Source: Nitrobacter sp035546855
GTDB taxonomy: Bacteria > Pseudomonadota > Alphaproteobacteria > Rhizobiales > Xanthobacteraceae
Direction: 5' to 3'
Assembly (NCBI GenBank): GCA_035546855.1
Contig: DASZVY010000034.1
Coordinates: 45,837 to 109,836 of the forward strand
DNA: 64,000 bases
In this document: positions 44,582-54,142 of the stretch, piece by piece
Layout: every line of letters begins with the position of its first letter
How positions within the stretch are numbered: the first letter of the stretch is position 1
Program-made: the position numbers and the translations under genes
The notes under the pieces: model-generated
Databases searched by the model: none
What the model was told of the DNA's origin: nothing
The model's input: only the letters and a program-made list of their open reading frames with translations

Positions 44582-44597
44582 TCGTCCGGCCGACTAC
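44578..44597. terminator. Small inverted repeat spanning both stop codons of convergent cimA and LOG genes
   Basis: GTAGTCG (44578-44584) pairs with CGACTAC (44591-44597), loop 6 nt. Both stop codons lie in the arms. No U-tract, so it may be a weak bidirectional terminator or chance. Confidence 0.35.
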
Positions 44598-45199
44598 AGC
44601 CGGTGCGCGACGTCAGGCGGCATTTCCTTCGAGGACTCCGGTGCGCCGGCGGCGGCGACGCGAAGCTTGGGGAGAATGTCCTCGACGCGATCGGCCTGCA
44701 GGATATTGACTGCGAGTGTCGGCCGGATGAAGGCGGTTGCGCGCATGTGGGTGAGCAGCGCCAGCAACGGCTCCCAGAAGCCGTCGATATTGGCCAGCAG
44801 GATGGGCTTGCTGTGTCGTCCGAGCTGCTGCCAGGTCAGTTGCTCGACCAGTTCCTCCAGGGTACCGACCCCACCGGGCAGCGCCACGAACGCATCCGAT
44901 CGTTCGAACATCAGGCGTTTGCGCTCGTGCATGTCGCGCGTGACGATCATCTCCTGGACACGGGACAGCGCGTGTTCGCGCGAGGTCAGGAAGTCAGGAA
45001 TGATGCCGGTAACTTTGCCGCCGTGATCGAGCGTCGAGGTGGCGACGGCGCCCATCAAGCCGACCGACCCGCCGCCATAGACCAACCCGACCTTGTTCTC
45101 GGCGAGGGATTTTCCCAGCGCGACGGCAGCTTCGACGAAGTGGGGATTGGTGCCGGGGCCCGAGCCGCAATAGACGCAGACCGTTTTGATGGTGTCCAT
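44594..45199 (-). CDS. LOG-family protein (TIGR00730), nucleotide phosphoribohydrolase
   Basis: 201 aa. The LOG motif P-G-G-x-G-T-x2-E (VALPGGVGTLEELVEQLTW) and the upstream GLVYGGGSVGLMG and RKRLMFERSDAF blocks are clear. Family members release the base from cytokinin or purine monophosphates. ATG at 45199 chosen at the conserved TVCVYCGSGPG start; the open frame upstream is unlikely. Divergent from the ABC exporter gene. Confidence 0.93.
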   Translation of the reverse strand: MDTIKTVCVYCGSGPGTNPHFVEAAVALGKSLAENKVGLVYGGGSVGLMGAVATSTLDHGGKVTGIIPDFLTSREHALSRVQEMIVTRDMHERKRLMFERSDAFVALPGGVGTLEELVEQLTWQQLGRHSKPILLANIDGFWEPLLALLTHMRATAFIRPTLAVNILQADRVEDILPKLRVAAAGAPESSKEMPPDVAHRL

Positions 45200-45411
45200 G
45201 GAATCGATGTGGCATTGCAAAATCGGTGCGTCAAGCCGGGAGATGGCGTTGCGATCGGTGAATTCGCCTTCCTCCAGGCCATTGGCTGCAAAAGAAATCT
45301 CCAAACGAGGGTGCGCGAACCGCCCGAACGCTCTATATGACGGTCGATACATGACCCCGATCAAACGACATTCGCGGCGGCAGACGCCACTCTTCGCTCC
45401 AGGCGCGATCG

Positions 45412-47358
45412 ATGGCCAATCCGCACGCTGATCCCGCGCCAATGAGGCCGTCCGAAGACCCAACCCGGCGAGCAACGCTCGGCCGGGCGCTTTGGCATTT
45501 GTGGCCCTACATGTGGCCGGGCGATCGCGCCGACCTGAAGATGCGGGTGGTCTGGTCGATGGTGCTGTTGCTCGCGGCCAAGGTTGCGACGCTGACGGTT
45601 CCCTTCACGTTCAAATGGGCGACGGATGCGTTGAGCGGCAAGGGGAGTGCGCCGGTCCAGCCCGACAACTGGGCGATGTGGCTCATCCTCTCTCCGCTTG
45701 CGATGACGGTCGCCTACGGCGTCATGCGCGTGCTGATGGCGCTGCTCACCCAACTGCGGGATGGGATCTTCGCCAAGGTCGCGATGCATGCGGTCCGCAG
45801 GCTGGCGTATCGCACCTTCGTCCACATGCACGAATTATCGCTGCGGTTTCATCTGGAACGCAAGACCGGCGGCCTGACCCGCGTGCTGGAGCGAGGACGC
45901 ACCGGCATCGAAGAGATGGTCAGGCTCGTGATCCTTCAGCTCGTGCCGACGGCGGTCGAGGTTGGGCTGCTCGTCGGCGTGCTGCTGTGGCAGTTCGACT
46001 GGCGCTACGTGCTGGTCACGCTGGCGACCGTCGCGGTCTATATGCTCTTTACCCTCGCCGCGACGAAATGGCGGATCGAAATTCGTCGCAAGATGAATGA
46101 CTCGGATACCGACGCCAACGCGAAGGCGATCGACTCGCTGCTGAACTACGAGACGGTGAAGTATTTCGGCGCCGAACAGCGCGAGGCCCAGCGCTACGAC
46201 AGGTCGATGGCGCGGTTTGAGGCGGCCAGCGTGCAGACCTACACATCGTTGGCTGTCCTGAATGCGGGGCAGGCGGTCATCTATACGACGGGCCTCGCCG
46301 CGATCATGCTGATGTGCGCGGCGGGCGTGCGCAACGGCACGCATACGGTCGGCGATTTCGTCATGGTCAACGCCATGATGATCCAGCTCTACCAGCCCCT
46401 CAACCTGATGGGCATGGTCTATCGCGAGATCAAGCAGGCGATCATCGACATCGAGAAGATGTTCGGCGTTCTGATGCGCGATCCCGAAGTGACAGATCAT
46501 GCGGGCGCACGGCCGCTGTGCGTCACGCACGGGGCGATACGGTTCGAGGATGTGCGGTTTTCCTACGATCCCGATCGTCCGATCCTGAAGGGGATCAGCT
46601 TCGATGTGCCCGCCGGAAAGACCGTCGCGATCGTCGGGCCGTCGGGGGCGGGAAAATCGACGATCTCGCGGCTGCTGTTTCGTCTCTACGACGTGTCGGG
46701 TGGTCGCATCCTGATCGACGGGCAGGACATTCGCGATGTCACTCAGGCCTCGCTGCGCGCATCGATCGGCATGGTCCCCCAGGATACCGTGCTGTTCAAC
46801 GACACTATTCGCTACAACATCCGCTACGGACGCTGGAATGCGACCGATGCCGAAGTCGAGGCTGCGGCGCAGATGGCGCAGATCGACAGGTTCATCCGCA
46901 TGTCGCCGAAAGGCTACGAGACCGAGGTCGGCGAGCGGGGGTTGAAGCTGTCCGGCGGCGAGAAACAACGGGTCGCCATCGCGCGGACCATTCTCAAGGA
47001 GCCGCCGATCCTCGTGCTCGATGAGGCGACGTCGGCGCTCGACAGCCATACCGAGCGGGAAATACAGGACGCGCTCGACCATGTCTCGCGCAATCGGACG
47101 TCACTGGTGATCGCCCATCGCCTGTCCACCATTGTGGGCGCCGACGAGATCATCGTGCTGGATCAGGGGCGCATCGCCGAACGCGGAACACACGCGCAGC
47201 TTCTGGCCGCCAACAGTCTCTATGCCAGCATGTGGAATAGGCAACGCGAGGCCCAGGAAGCACGCGAGCGGCTGGCCTCCATTGTCGATGATGACGAGAT
47301 GCCGAACCGGCTGCCGCCGCCGGTCGATGACGATCTCGCGGCGGCCGCGGCCGAGTGA
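45412..47358 (+). CDS. Atm1/HMT1-type ABC exporter (fused TMD-NBD)
   Basis: 648 aa. Six membrane segments (about 30-340) with the exporter fold, then NBD with Walker A GPSGAGKST, signature LSGGEKQR, Walker B LVLDEAT and H-loop IAHRLST. Fused half-transporter, active as homodimer. The LLNYETVKYFG block in the intracellular loop is typical of Atm1/HMT1-type proteins, which export glutathione- or sulfur-linked compounds or heavy-metal conjugates. Followed by psd and pssA. Confidence 0.93.
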   Translation: MANPHADPAPMRPSEDPTRRATLGRALWHLWPYMWPGDRADLKMRVVWSMVLLLAAKVATLTVPFTFKWATDALSGKGSAPVQPDNWAMWLILSPLAMTVAYGVMRVLMALLTQLRDGIFAKVAMHAVRRLAYRTFVHMHELSLRFHLERKTGGLTRVLERGRTGIEEMVRLVILQLVPTAVEVGLLVGVLLWQFDWRYVLVTLATVAVYMLFTLAATKWRIEIRRKMNDSDTDANAKAIDSLLNYETVKYFGAEQREAQRYDRSMARFEAASVQTYTSLAVLNAGQAVIYTTGLAAIMLMCAAGVRNGTHTVGDFVMVNAMMIQLYQPLNLMGMVYREIKQAIIDIEKMFGVLMRDPEVTDHAGARPLCVTHGAIRFEDVRFSYDPDRPILKGISFDVPAGKTVAIVGPSGAGKSTISRLLFRLYDVSGGRILIDGQDIRDVTQASLRASIGMVPQDTVLFNDTIRYNIRYGRWNATDAEVEAAAQMAQIDRFIRMSPKGYETEVGERGLKLSGGEKQRVAIARTILKEPPILVLDEATSALDSHTEREIQDALDHVSRNRTSLVIAHRLSTIVGADEIIVLDQGRIAERGTHAQLLAANSLYASMWNRQREAQEARERLASIVDDDEMPNRLPPPVDDDLAAAAAE

Positions 47359-47421
47359 CGAACCCTCTATATCCCCGCCGCGAACCGGATATAATCATGA
47401 CAAACCGGATTTGATTGCCTC

Positions 47422-48120
47422 ATGTCGATTGCAAACTCCATTCGCGCCCAGATTCCCCCGATCCATCCGGAGGGTTATCCGTTTATCGGCGGCTTTGCCC
47501 TGGCCAGCCTGATCCTGTTCTGGATCTGGACGCCGCTCGGCTGGATCGGGACGCTGTTGACGGTGTGGTGCGCGCTGTTCTTCCGCGATCCCGTCAGGGT
47601 GACACCCGTTCGCGAAGGAATCGTCGTCGCGCCCGCGGACGGCCGCGTGTCCATGATCACGCGGACGCTGCCGCCGGCCGAGCTTGGCCTTGGCGATCAA
47701 CCCTTGCTGCGTATCTCGATTTTCATGAGCGTGTTCAACTGTCACGTGAACCGCAGCCCGGTTGCCGGCCGCATCGACCGGATCGTTTATCGACCGGGCA
47801 AGTTCATCAATGCCGAGCTCGACAAGGCGAGCGAGGATAACGAGCGCAACTCGCTGGTGATCTCGACGGCCAACGGGCGGATCGGCGTGATCCAGATCGC
47901 GGGGCTGGTCGCGCGGCGGATCGTGTCGTTCGTGCGGGAAGGGCAGACCATCGGCGCGGGCGAGCGTTTCGGCCTGATCCGTTTCGGCTCGCGTCTTGAC
48001 GTGTTCCTGCCCGACGGCACGGCGGCGCTGGTCTCCGAGGGACAGACAGCCATCGCAGGTGAAACCGTGCTGGCCGATTTCCGGCTCGGTGACGGCGGGC
48101 GAACCTACCGCGCCGGTTAA
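47422..48120 (+). CDS. psd: Phosphatidylserine decarboxylase proenzyme
   Basis: 232 aa. PADGRV, MSVFNCHVNRSP and the self-cleavage site Gly189-Ser190 (RFGSRLD) give the pyruvoyl-containing alpha subunit. Two hydrophobic segments near the N-terminus anchor it. Converts phosphatidylserine to phosphatidylethanolamine. pssA follows 73 bp later, so the two PE-synthesis genes are together. Confidence 0.96.
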   Translation: MSIANSIRAQIPPIHPEGYPFIGGFALASLILFWIWTPLGWIGTLLTVWCALFFRDPVRVTPVREGIVVAPADGRVSMITRTLPPAELGLGDQPLLRISIFMSVFNCHVNRSPVAGRIDRIVYRPGKFINAELDKASEDNERNSLVISTANGRIGVIQIAGLVARRIVSFVREGQTIGAGERFGLIRFGSRLDVFLPDGTAALVSEGQTAIAGETVLADFRLGDGGRTYRAG

Positions 48121-48193
48121 CCTTTTCAGAAGCCGCGCCCCACGGCCGCCGGTCCGCATGGCGGAGCGGGGCGTCGCTTGCTATATTGGGGCC

Positions 48194-49075
48194 ATGCAGA
48201 TGCCCTACGACTCAAAGTCGCCTGAAATGCAGCGCCGGCGGTTTCGGCCGATTCCCGTTCGCATGCTCGTACCCAACGTCATCACGTTGCTGGCGATCTG
48301 CGCGGGCTTGACCGCGATCCGGCTGTCCACCGAGGGGCGCATGGAACTGGCGGTCGCAGCCATCGTCTTTGCCGCCGTGCTGGATGGCCTCGACGGCCGC
48401 GTGGCGCGGATGATCAAGGGACAGTCGAAGTTCGGTGCCGAGCTCGACAGTCTCGCGGACTTCGTCAACTTTGGCGTCGCGCCCGGCCTGATCCTGTATT
48501 TCTGGGAATTGCATACGCTGAACAACGTCGGCTGGATCGCGGCCATGACGTTTGCGATCAGCGGTGGCTTGCGGCTAGCCCGTTTCAACGCGAGCATCGA
48601 CGAGCCGAACAAGCCGCCCTTCGCCGCGAATTTCTTTACGGGCGTGCCGGCGCCCGCCGGCGCGATTACCGTGTTGCTGCCGATCTATTTCGGATTCCTC
48701 GGCGCGCCGCAGCCGCCGGCGGTGCTGACCGCGTTCTACACGTTATTGATCGCGGTCCTGATGGTCTCGCGCCTGCCGGTGTTCTCGGGCAAGGCCATCC
48801 GCATGCGCGTGCCACCTGAAATGGTGCTGCCGGTGTTCGTGTCGGTGGTGTTCTTCATCGCGCTTTTGATCAGCTATCCCTGGTACATCCTCTCCGCCGG
48901 CTCCGTGATCTACTTGCTAAGTCTTCCGGTCGGGTGGAAGTCCTACCGGGATCAGAGCCGGAAGTTTGCGGCGGAGGCTGCGTCCCCGGCCGAGCCGGCT
49001 GCCGCAGCGGTGCCGCCTGCCTTCGCGCACCGGCCGGATCAGGGCCCGGACGAGCGGCCTCCGCGCCTGAATTAG
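48194..49075 (+). CDS. pssA: CDP-diacylglycerol-serine O-phosphatidyltransferase
   Basis: 293 aa membrane enzyme. CDP-alcohol phosphotransferase motif D-G-L-D-G-R-V-A-R followed by GAELDSLADFV (DGxxAR...GxxxDxxxD). About eight membrane segments. Start uncertain: ATG 48194 or 48200 (GGGG 8 nt upstream), or 48158. Makes phosphatidylserine for the Psd enzyme encoded upstream. C-terminal Pro/Ala tail is not conserved-looking. Confidence 0.94.
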   Translation: MQMPYDSKSPEMQRRRFRPIPVRMLVPNVITLLAICAGLTAIRLSTEGRMELAVAAIVFAAVLDGLDGRVARMIKGQSKFGAELDSLADFVNFGVAPGLILYFWELHTLNNVGWIAAMTFAISGGLRLARFNASIDEPNKPPFAANFFTGVPAPAGAITVLLPIYFGFLGAPQPPAVLTAFYTLLIAVLMVSRLPVFSGKAIRMRVPPEMVLPVFVSVVFFIALLISYPWYILSAGSVIYLLSLPVGWKSYRDQSRKFAAEAASPAEPAAAAVPPAFAHRPDQGPDERPPRLN

Positions 49076-49240
49076 GTCGGCAACCTCAATCGGCCTTCAG
49101 CCTCGCCCGGCCCGCGCAGGCGGACGGCTGCTCTGCGTCGCGCCCGGTTGGGTCTCCGGGCGAAGTCGGATATATGGCGTATCATCCTTCCAAAAGAGGC
49201 CGTCCGCGAGACCGGTCCTCGCGCCATTCGGAGAAACGCC

Positions 49241-49960
49241 GTGACCAAATCCGCGACCGCGCCGCTGCCTGCAACCGTCCTCGAAGCGCTGGCCCGCTAT
49301 GATACGCCGACCATCTGCAACGCGATGGAGATCGTCGCGCCCGAGCGGCGGTTGATCGGATATACGACGAAACAACTGGTGTGCCCGTTTCCCGATTTAC
49401 CGCCGATTGTCGGATACGCGCGCACCGTGACAATCCGCTCGGTCCTCAAGTCGGAATTGCCGGCCGCGGAACAGGCCGCGCGCCGGATTGCCTATTACGA
49501 ATACGTCGGCACCGGTCATGGACCGCGCATCGCCGTGATTCAGGACATCGACGGGCCAGACGTCGGCTATGGCGCGTTCTGGGGCGAGGTGCAGAGCAAC
49601 GTCCACAAGGCTCTTGGATGTCTTGGAGTCGTCACGGACGGGTCGATCCGCGACATCCCGCAGTGGGCGCCGGGTTTCCAGGCGCTTGCCGGGTCGATCG
49701 GTCCGTCGCACGCCTGGGTTCATGCCGAGAACTTTGGAGGCGAGGTTCGCGTTGCCGGCATGACGGTGCGCTCGGACGATCTGATCCATGCCGATCGGCA
49801 CGGCGCCATCGTCATTCCCCTCGACGTCGCGGCCAAGCTGCCCGAGGCGGCCGAACTCTGCGGCCGTCGCGAGACCCCGATTCTGGAGATTGCGCGCAGT
49901 CCCGACTTCTCGCTGGAGAAACTGAAGGACGCGCTGAAGCGTTCGGCGGAAATTCACTGA
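49241..49960 (+). CDS. RraA-family protein (HMG/CHA aldolase-like)
   Basis: 239 aa. Family blocks: DTPTICNAME near the N-terminus, the VVTDGSIRDIPQ loop with the metal and substrate Arg/Asp, and HADRHGAIVIP. Members are RNase E inhibitors (RraA) or 4-hydroxy-4-methyl-2-oxoglutarate aldolases; the complete metal-binding motif favours an aldolase-like function. Starts with GTG at 49241 with GGAG 8 nt upstream. Isolated gene. Confidence 0.88.
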   Translation: MTKSATAPLPATVLEALARYDTPTICNAMEIVAPERRLIGYTTKQLVCPFPDLPPIVGYARTVTIRSVLKSELPAAEQAARRIAYYEYVGTGHGPRIAVIQDIDGPDVGYGAFWGEVQSNVHKALGCLGVVTDGSIRDIPQWAPGFQALAGSIGPSHAWVHAENFGGEVRVAGMTVRSDDLIHADRHGAIVIPLDVAAKLPEAAELCGRRETPILEIARSPDFSLEKLKDALKRSAEIH

Positions 49961-50173
49961 CGCGCACGCTCCAAAGGTTACCAAATCGTTGAAACAGCTC
50001 CGATCAGCCCATGGTCGGGGCGATTTGATTGAGGGAGGGACCGAACGGCGGCATGCGGCCTTAAGCTTTACCCCTCCTTAATGGCGCCAACGCTAGGGTA
50101 CTGACGCGCGGCTCAGAACGGGCTGCGCCGCCGCCCAGGATGGCCGGTGAGTTGGCGTGCGTTGGAGTTGTCC

Positions 50174-50947
50174 ATGGATATTATGACGGGCGCGGGCCTT
50201 CTCGGCGGTATGTCGGTTGTCGCCCTCATCATGTTCATGGGCGGCGATATTCACATGTTCATTTCCGAACATGCGATGATTATCATTTTCGGCGGCTCGT
50301 TCACGGCGACGATGATCCGCTTTCCGCTCGGCGCGCTGGTGCACGGGCTGCCGATGGGCGCCAAGTTCGCTTTCACCATGAGCCGTCTTTCGGCGCACGA
50401 CCTCGTTGACGAGCTTGCCCGCATTGCCGAAATCGCGCGCAAGCAGGGACCGGTGGGCCTGGAAAAGGTCGAGACCAACGAGCCGTTTCTCGCCAAGGGC
50501 ATTCGTTTCGTCGCTGACGGCTACGATCTCGAATTCATCCGCGACAACCTCGAGCGCGATCGCGACAATTTCCTTATGCACCTGGATGAGGGCAGCAAGA
50601 TCTATCGGGCCATCGGCGACTGCGCGCCGGCATTCGGCATGATCGGCACGCTGATCGGCATGGTGCAGATGTTTTCGAACATGTCGGATCCCTCCAAGCT
50701 CGGTCCGTTCATGGCGACCGCGCTGCTGGCGACGCTGTACGGTGCGCTTGTGGCCAACCTGTTCTGCCTGCCGATCGCGGACAAGCTGCATGGCAAGCTG
50801 CTCGATGAGGAAACCAACCGGACCTTGATCATCGACGGCATCCTGATGATCAGGGATTCAAAAAGTCCGACGCTCGTGCGCGAAATGCTTCTGGCCTACC
50901 TGCCGGAGAAGCATCGCCACGAAGCGGGCGAAGCCGTTCCGGCGTAA
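50174..50947 (+). CDS. motA: Flagellar motor stator protein MotA/PomA
   Basis: 257 aa. Four membrane segments in the MotA arrangement (two near the N-terminus, two at about 150-210 with AIGDCAPAFGMIGTLIGMVQ), and a cytoplasmic loop with the charged residues used for torque (LDEGSKIYRAIG region upstream). The ATG at 50174 is preferred to 50147. MotB follows 26 bp downstream. No flagellar structural genes are in the window. Confidence 0.92.
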   Translation: MDIMTGAGLLGGMSVVALIMFMGGDIHMFISEHAMIIIFGGSFTATMIRFPLGALVHGLPMGAKFAFTMSRLSAHDLVDELARIAEIARKQGPVGLEKVETNEPFLAKGIRFVADGYDLEFIRDNLERDRDNFLMHLDEGSKIYRAIGDCAPAFGMIGTLIGMVQMFSNMSDPSKLGPFMATALLATLYGALVANLFCLPIADKLHGKLLDEETNRTLIIDGILMIRDSKSPTLVREMLLAYLPEKHRHEAGEAVPA

Positions 50948-50973
50948 ACTGACGTCGATCCGGAGCAGCGGTC

Positions 50974-51804
50974 ATGGCCAAGAAGAAGCGAGGCGACGCA
51001 CATGGAGGCGGCCACGGCTGGTTCGTGACGTTCGCCGACCTGATGGGCCTGATGATGAGCTTCTTCGTGATGCTCGTCGCGTTTTCGAACCAGGATCAGA
51101 ACAAGCTGAAGATCGTCGCAGGCTCGATGCGCGACGCCTTCGGCGTGCAAACCGAGGCGCGCTATTCGGGCATCATCGAGTCCGACGGTCTGCCGACCAG
51201 GCCGAAGCTCAAGCACGTCGATCACATTCCGCCGGAGGAAGCCTCAAATACGCCGACGCCCGACCAGCAGGAGCGATCGAAGGAAAACGGTCTTCGCCTC
51301 AAGGTCGATCGCGAGTTCGCGCTGGCGTCCGCTTCATTGCGCCAGGCGTTGCAGGACATGCCGGAGCTTACTGAGATTTCGAAGCAGGTGATCTTCGAGG
51401 AGACGAGCAAGGGTCTCAACCTGGAAATCGTGGATCAGGACGGCCGCTCGATGTTTCCCGAGGGATCGAAGATCCCGTACGAACGAACCCGCCAACTGAT
51501 CAAGCGGTTGGCCGGGCCGCTCAAGGCGACGCCGTTGCGGATTTCAATCACGGGGCATACGGCGTCGGATTTCGTGCCGACACGCAGCGACTATGATGGG
51601 TTCGACCTGTCGTCGGATCGCGCCAATGCGGTTCGCCAGATTCTCGAGCGCGAGGGACTGCCGCCGAGCCACATCTTCGCGGTATCGGGGAAGTCCGACG
51701 GAATGCCGCTATTCCCGGACGATCCATCGCTTGCGGCCAACCGGCGCGTCACCATCACGCTGATGCGCGAAGATCCGCCATTGCCGCCCAACCTGAAACC
51801 TTAA
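50974..51804 (+). CDS. motB: Flagellar motor protein MotB/PomB
   Basis: 276 aa. One N-terminal membrane segment with the ion-carrying Asp22 (FADLMGLMMSFFVMLVAFSN) and a C-terminal OmpA/MotB peptidoglycan-binding domain (about 165-270; SITGHTASDF, LSSDRANAVRQIL). Forms the ion channel with MotA. No large charge insertion. No other flagellar genes nearby. Confidence 0.92.
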   Translation: MAKKKRGDAHGGGHGWFVTFADLMGLMMSFFVMLVAFSNQDQNKLKIVAGSMRDAFGVQTEARYSGIIESDGLPTRPKLKHVDHIPPEEASNTPTPDQQERSKENGLRLKVDREFALASASLRQALQDMPELTEISKQVIFEETSKGLNLEIVDQDGRSMFPEGSKIPYERTRQLIKRLAGPLKATPLRISITGHTASDFVPTRSDYDGFDLSSDRANAVRQILEREGLPPSHIFAVSGKSDGMPLFPDDPSLAANRRVTITLMREDPPLPPNLKP

Positions 51805-52100
51805 TGGGTCCGACATTCGTTTTTTTCACGCACCACAAGCCCGGAAGCGAACGTCAAGTCCAAAACGCCACCAGCAGTTTGTAATTGCAGGCGGTCCCTT
51901 CGATTCCGGCATCCGCAAAGATCGACCTCTGCGAATGGTCGAACGGGAGGCTTGAGAGCCTTTATCCCCAAGTCCCCTTGTGGCAAAATGTCAAGCGGGC
52001 CGGAAACGGTCCGTTGTGCTATTGGGCACGGGATTGACGCGCCTTTTGCCGTAGGCCATAGCCCCGGATCGAAATAACCAGCAGAGCGTTCTTAGGCACC
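51805..52100. other. Intergenic region between motB and first kup
   Basis: 296 bp without a credible gene. Must contain the kup promoter. A short TTTTTTT run near 51830 follows no clear hairpin. Nothing else seen. Confidence 0.35.
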
Positions 52101-54002
52101 ATGGCCCTGAGCGAAACACCAGCCGACGGCTCGGGCGAGACTCCGGTAACGTCCGGTTTTTGGGCCCTCACGCTTGGAAGCATTGGCGTCGTCTTCGGCG
52201 ATATCGGAACGTCGCCGCTCTATGCGTTTCGCGAAGCCATCAACGGCGCAGCGCAGAATTCTCCCGTGACCCGGGCGATCGTCCTCGGAGTGCTGTCGCT
52301 CATCCTGTGGGCGCTGTTCATCGTTGTGACCGCGAAGTACGTCCTGCTGCTTCTGCGTGCCGATAACAGCGGCGAGGGCGGAACGTTGTCCCTGATGGCG
52401 CTTGGCCAGCGCGCGCTGGGACATCGAAGCTTGCCGCTGCTGGTGCTCGGCGTGGTCGGAGCCTCGATGTTTATCGGCGATTCCATGATTACGCCGGCGA
52501 TTTCGGTTTTGTCCGCGGTCGAGGGTCTCAAGATCGCGACACCCGCGCTCGAACATTATGTGGTTCCGCTCACCGTCCTGATTCTCGTCATTCTGTTTTC
52601 CGTGCAGAGCAGCGGCACCGCGCGCGTAGCATCCGCCTTCGGCCCCGTGATGGTGATCTGGTTTGCCGCGCTGGCGATCCTCGGGTTGATCCATATCAGG
52701 GACGATCCCTCGGTTCTCGTGGCGATCAATCCCTGGTACGCCGTCCATTTTCTGCTCAACCACGGAACGATCGGCCTGGTGACGCTCGGCGCGGTCTTTC
52801 TCGCCGTCACAGGCGGAGAGGCGCTTTATGCCGATCTCGGCCACTTCGGACGCAAACCGATTCAGGCGAGCTGGCTCTATTTCATTCTGCCATCGCTCCT
52901 GATCAATTATTTCGGTCAGGGTGCGCTTGTCCTGTCGCATCCGTCAGCGATCGAGAACACGTTCTACCGGATGGTTCCCGACCAGATTCTCTTGCCGTTC
53001 ATCGGCCTGGCGACGGCGGCAACCGTGATCGCAAGTCAGGCAGTCATCACCGGAGCCTATTCCCTCATTCGGCAAGCCGTGCAGCTCGGACTATTGCCGC
53101 GCTTCGAGGTCCGCTACACGTCCGAAACCCACGCCGGACAAATCTACCTTCCGCGAGTCAACACGCTGTTGCTGATCGGCGTGCTGCTTCTGGTGCTGCT
53201 GTTCCGCACGTCAAGCGGGTTGGCGTCCGCCTACGGCATTGCCGTGTCGACCACCATGGTCGCCGACGGCATCATGGGTTTCGTCGTGGTCTGGAAATTG
53301 TGGAACTGGAAAGCGGCGACGGCGGCCGCGCTCATCGCCCCGTTCGTGATCGTCGATGCCATGTTCTTCAGCGCCAATCTGCTCAAACTATTCGAGGGCG
53401 CCTGGGTCCCCTTGCTGTTCGGTCTGACGATGGTGGTCATCATCTGGACCTGGCGTCGCGGGGCTGCGATTCTGATCAACAAGACACGACGCATCGAAGT
53501 CCCGTTGCAGGATCTGATCAAGAGCCTGGAGAAGCGCCCGCCGCACATCGTCAAGGGGACTGCGGTGTTCCTCACCAGCGATCCGAATTTCGTACCCACC
53601 GCGCTGCTGCACAATCTGAAGCACAACAAGGTTCTGCACGAGCACAATGTCATCCTCACCATCGAGACCGCGGAGACGCCGCGGGTCGATCCGGGAGAGC
53701 GGGTGCGGATGGAAAACATCAGCGACAAATTCTCGATGGTGCGGTTGCGTTTCGGATTCATGGAGTCGCCGAATGTGCCGAAGGCGCTGGTGATTGCGCG
53801 CAAGCTGGGCTGGCAGTTCGACATCATGGCGACCTCTTTCTTCGTCTCCCGGCGCTCGCTAAAACCCTCCGCGCAATCCGGGATGCCGCTCTGGCAGGAT
53901 CGCCTGTTTATCGCGCTCAGCCGATCGGCCAACGATGCGACCGACTACTTCCAGATTCCGACCGGGCGCGTGGTCGAGGTGGGGACCCAGGTCATCATTT
54001 GA
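52101..54002 (+). CDS. kup: KUP/HAK potassium transporter, copy 1
   Basis: 633 aa. Family signature GDIGTSPLYAFREAI at the N-terminus, about 12 membrane segments over residues 15-440, then a cytoplasmic tail. Low- to mid-affinity K+ uptake at the inner membrane. Next to a second kup gene on the same strand (140 bp apart); the C-terminal ends YFQIPTGRVVEVGTQVII and YFQIPTGRVVEVGTQVTI are nearly identical, so this is a tandem duplication. Confidence 0.95.
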   Translation: MALSETPADGSGETPVTSGFWALTLGSIGVVFGDIGTSPLYAFREAINGAAQNSPVTRAIVLGVLSLILWALFIVVTAKYVLLLLRADNSGEGGTLSLMALGQRALGHRSLPLLVLGVVGASMFIGDSMITPAISVLSAVEGLKIATPALEHYVVPLTVLILVILFSVQSSGTARVASAFGPVMVIWFAALAILGLIHIRDDPSVLVAINPWYAVHFLLNHGTIGLVTLGAVFLAVTGGEALYADLGHFGRKPIQASWLYFILPSLLINYFGQGALVLSHPSAIENTFYRMVPDQILLPFIGLATAATVIASQAVITGAYSLIRQAVQLGLLPRFEVRYTSETHAGQIYLPRVNTLLLIGVLLLVLLFRTSSGLASAYGIAVSTTMVADGIMGFVVVWKLWNWKAATAAALIAPFVIVDAMFFSANLLKLFEGAWVPLLFGLTMVVIIWTWRRGAAILINKTRRIEVPLQDLIKSLEKRPPHIVKGTAVFLTSDPNFVPTALLHNLKHNKVLHEHNVILTIETAETPRVDPGERVRMENISDKFSMVRLRFGFMESPNVPKALVIARKLGWQFDIMATSFFVSRRSLKPSAQSGMPLWQDRLFIALSRSANDATDYFQIPTGRVVEVGTQVII

Positions 54003-54142
54003 GGTTCGGCGTTGACTTGCATCGAGGTATGCATATATCGCATGCCTGAGGCCCGATATTCGATGTGCTATGCCCTGAACGCAGGACTATAAGCCCGCTC
54101 GCCTTTTGCATTGTGCAGTGAAGCATTTCGGGGCCATCCTTC

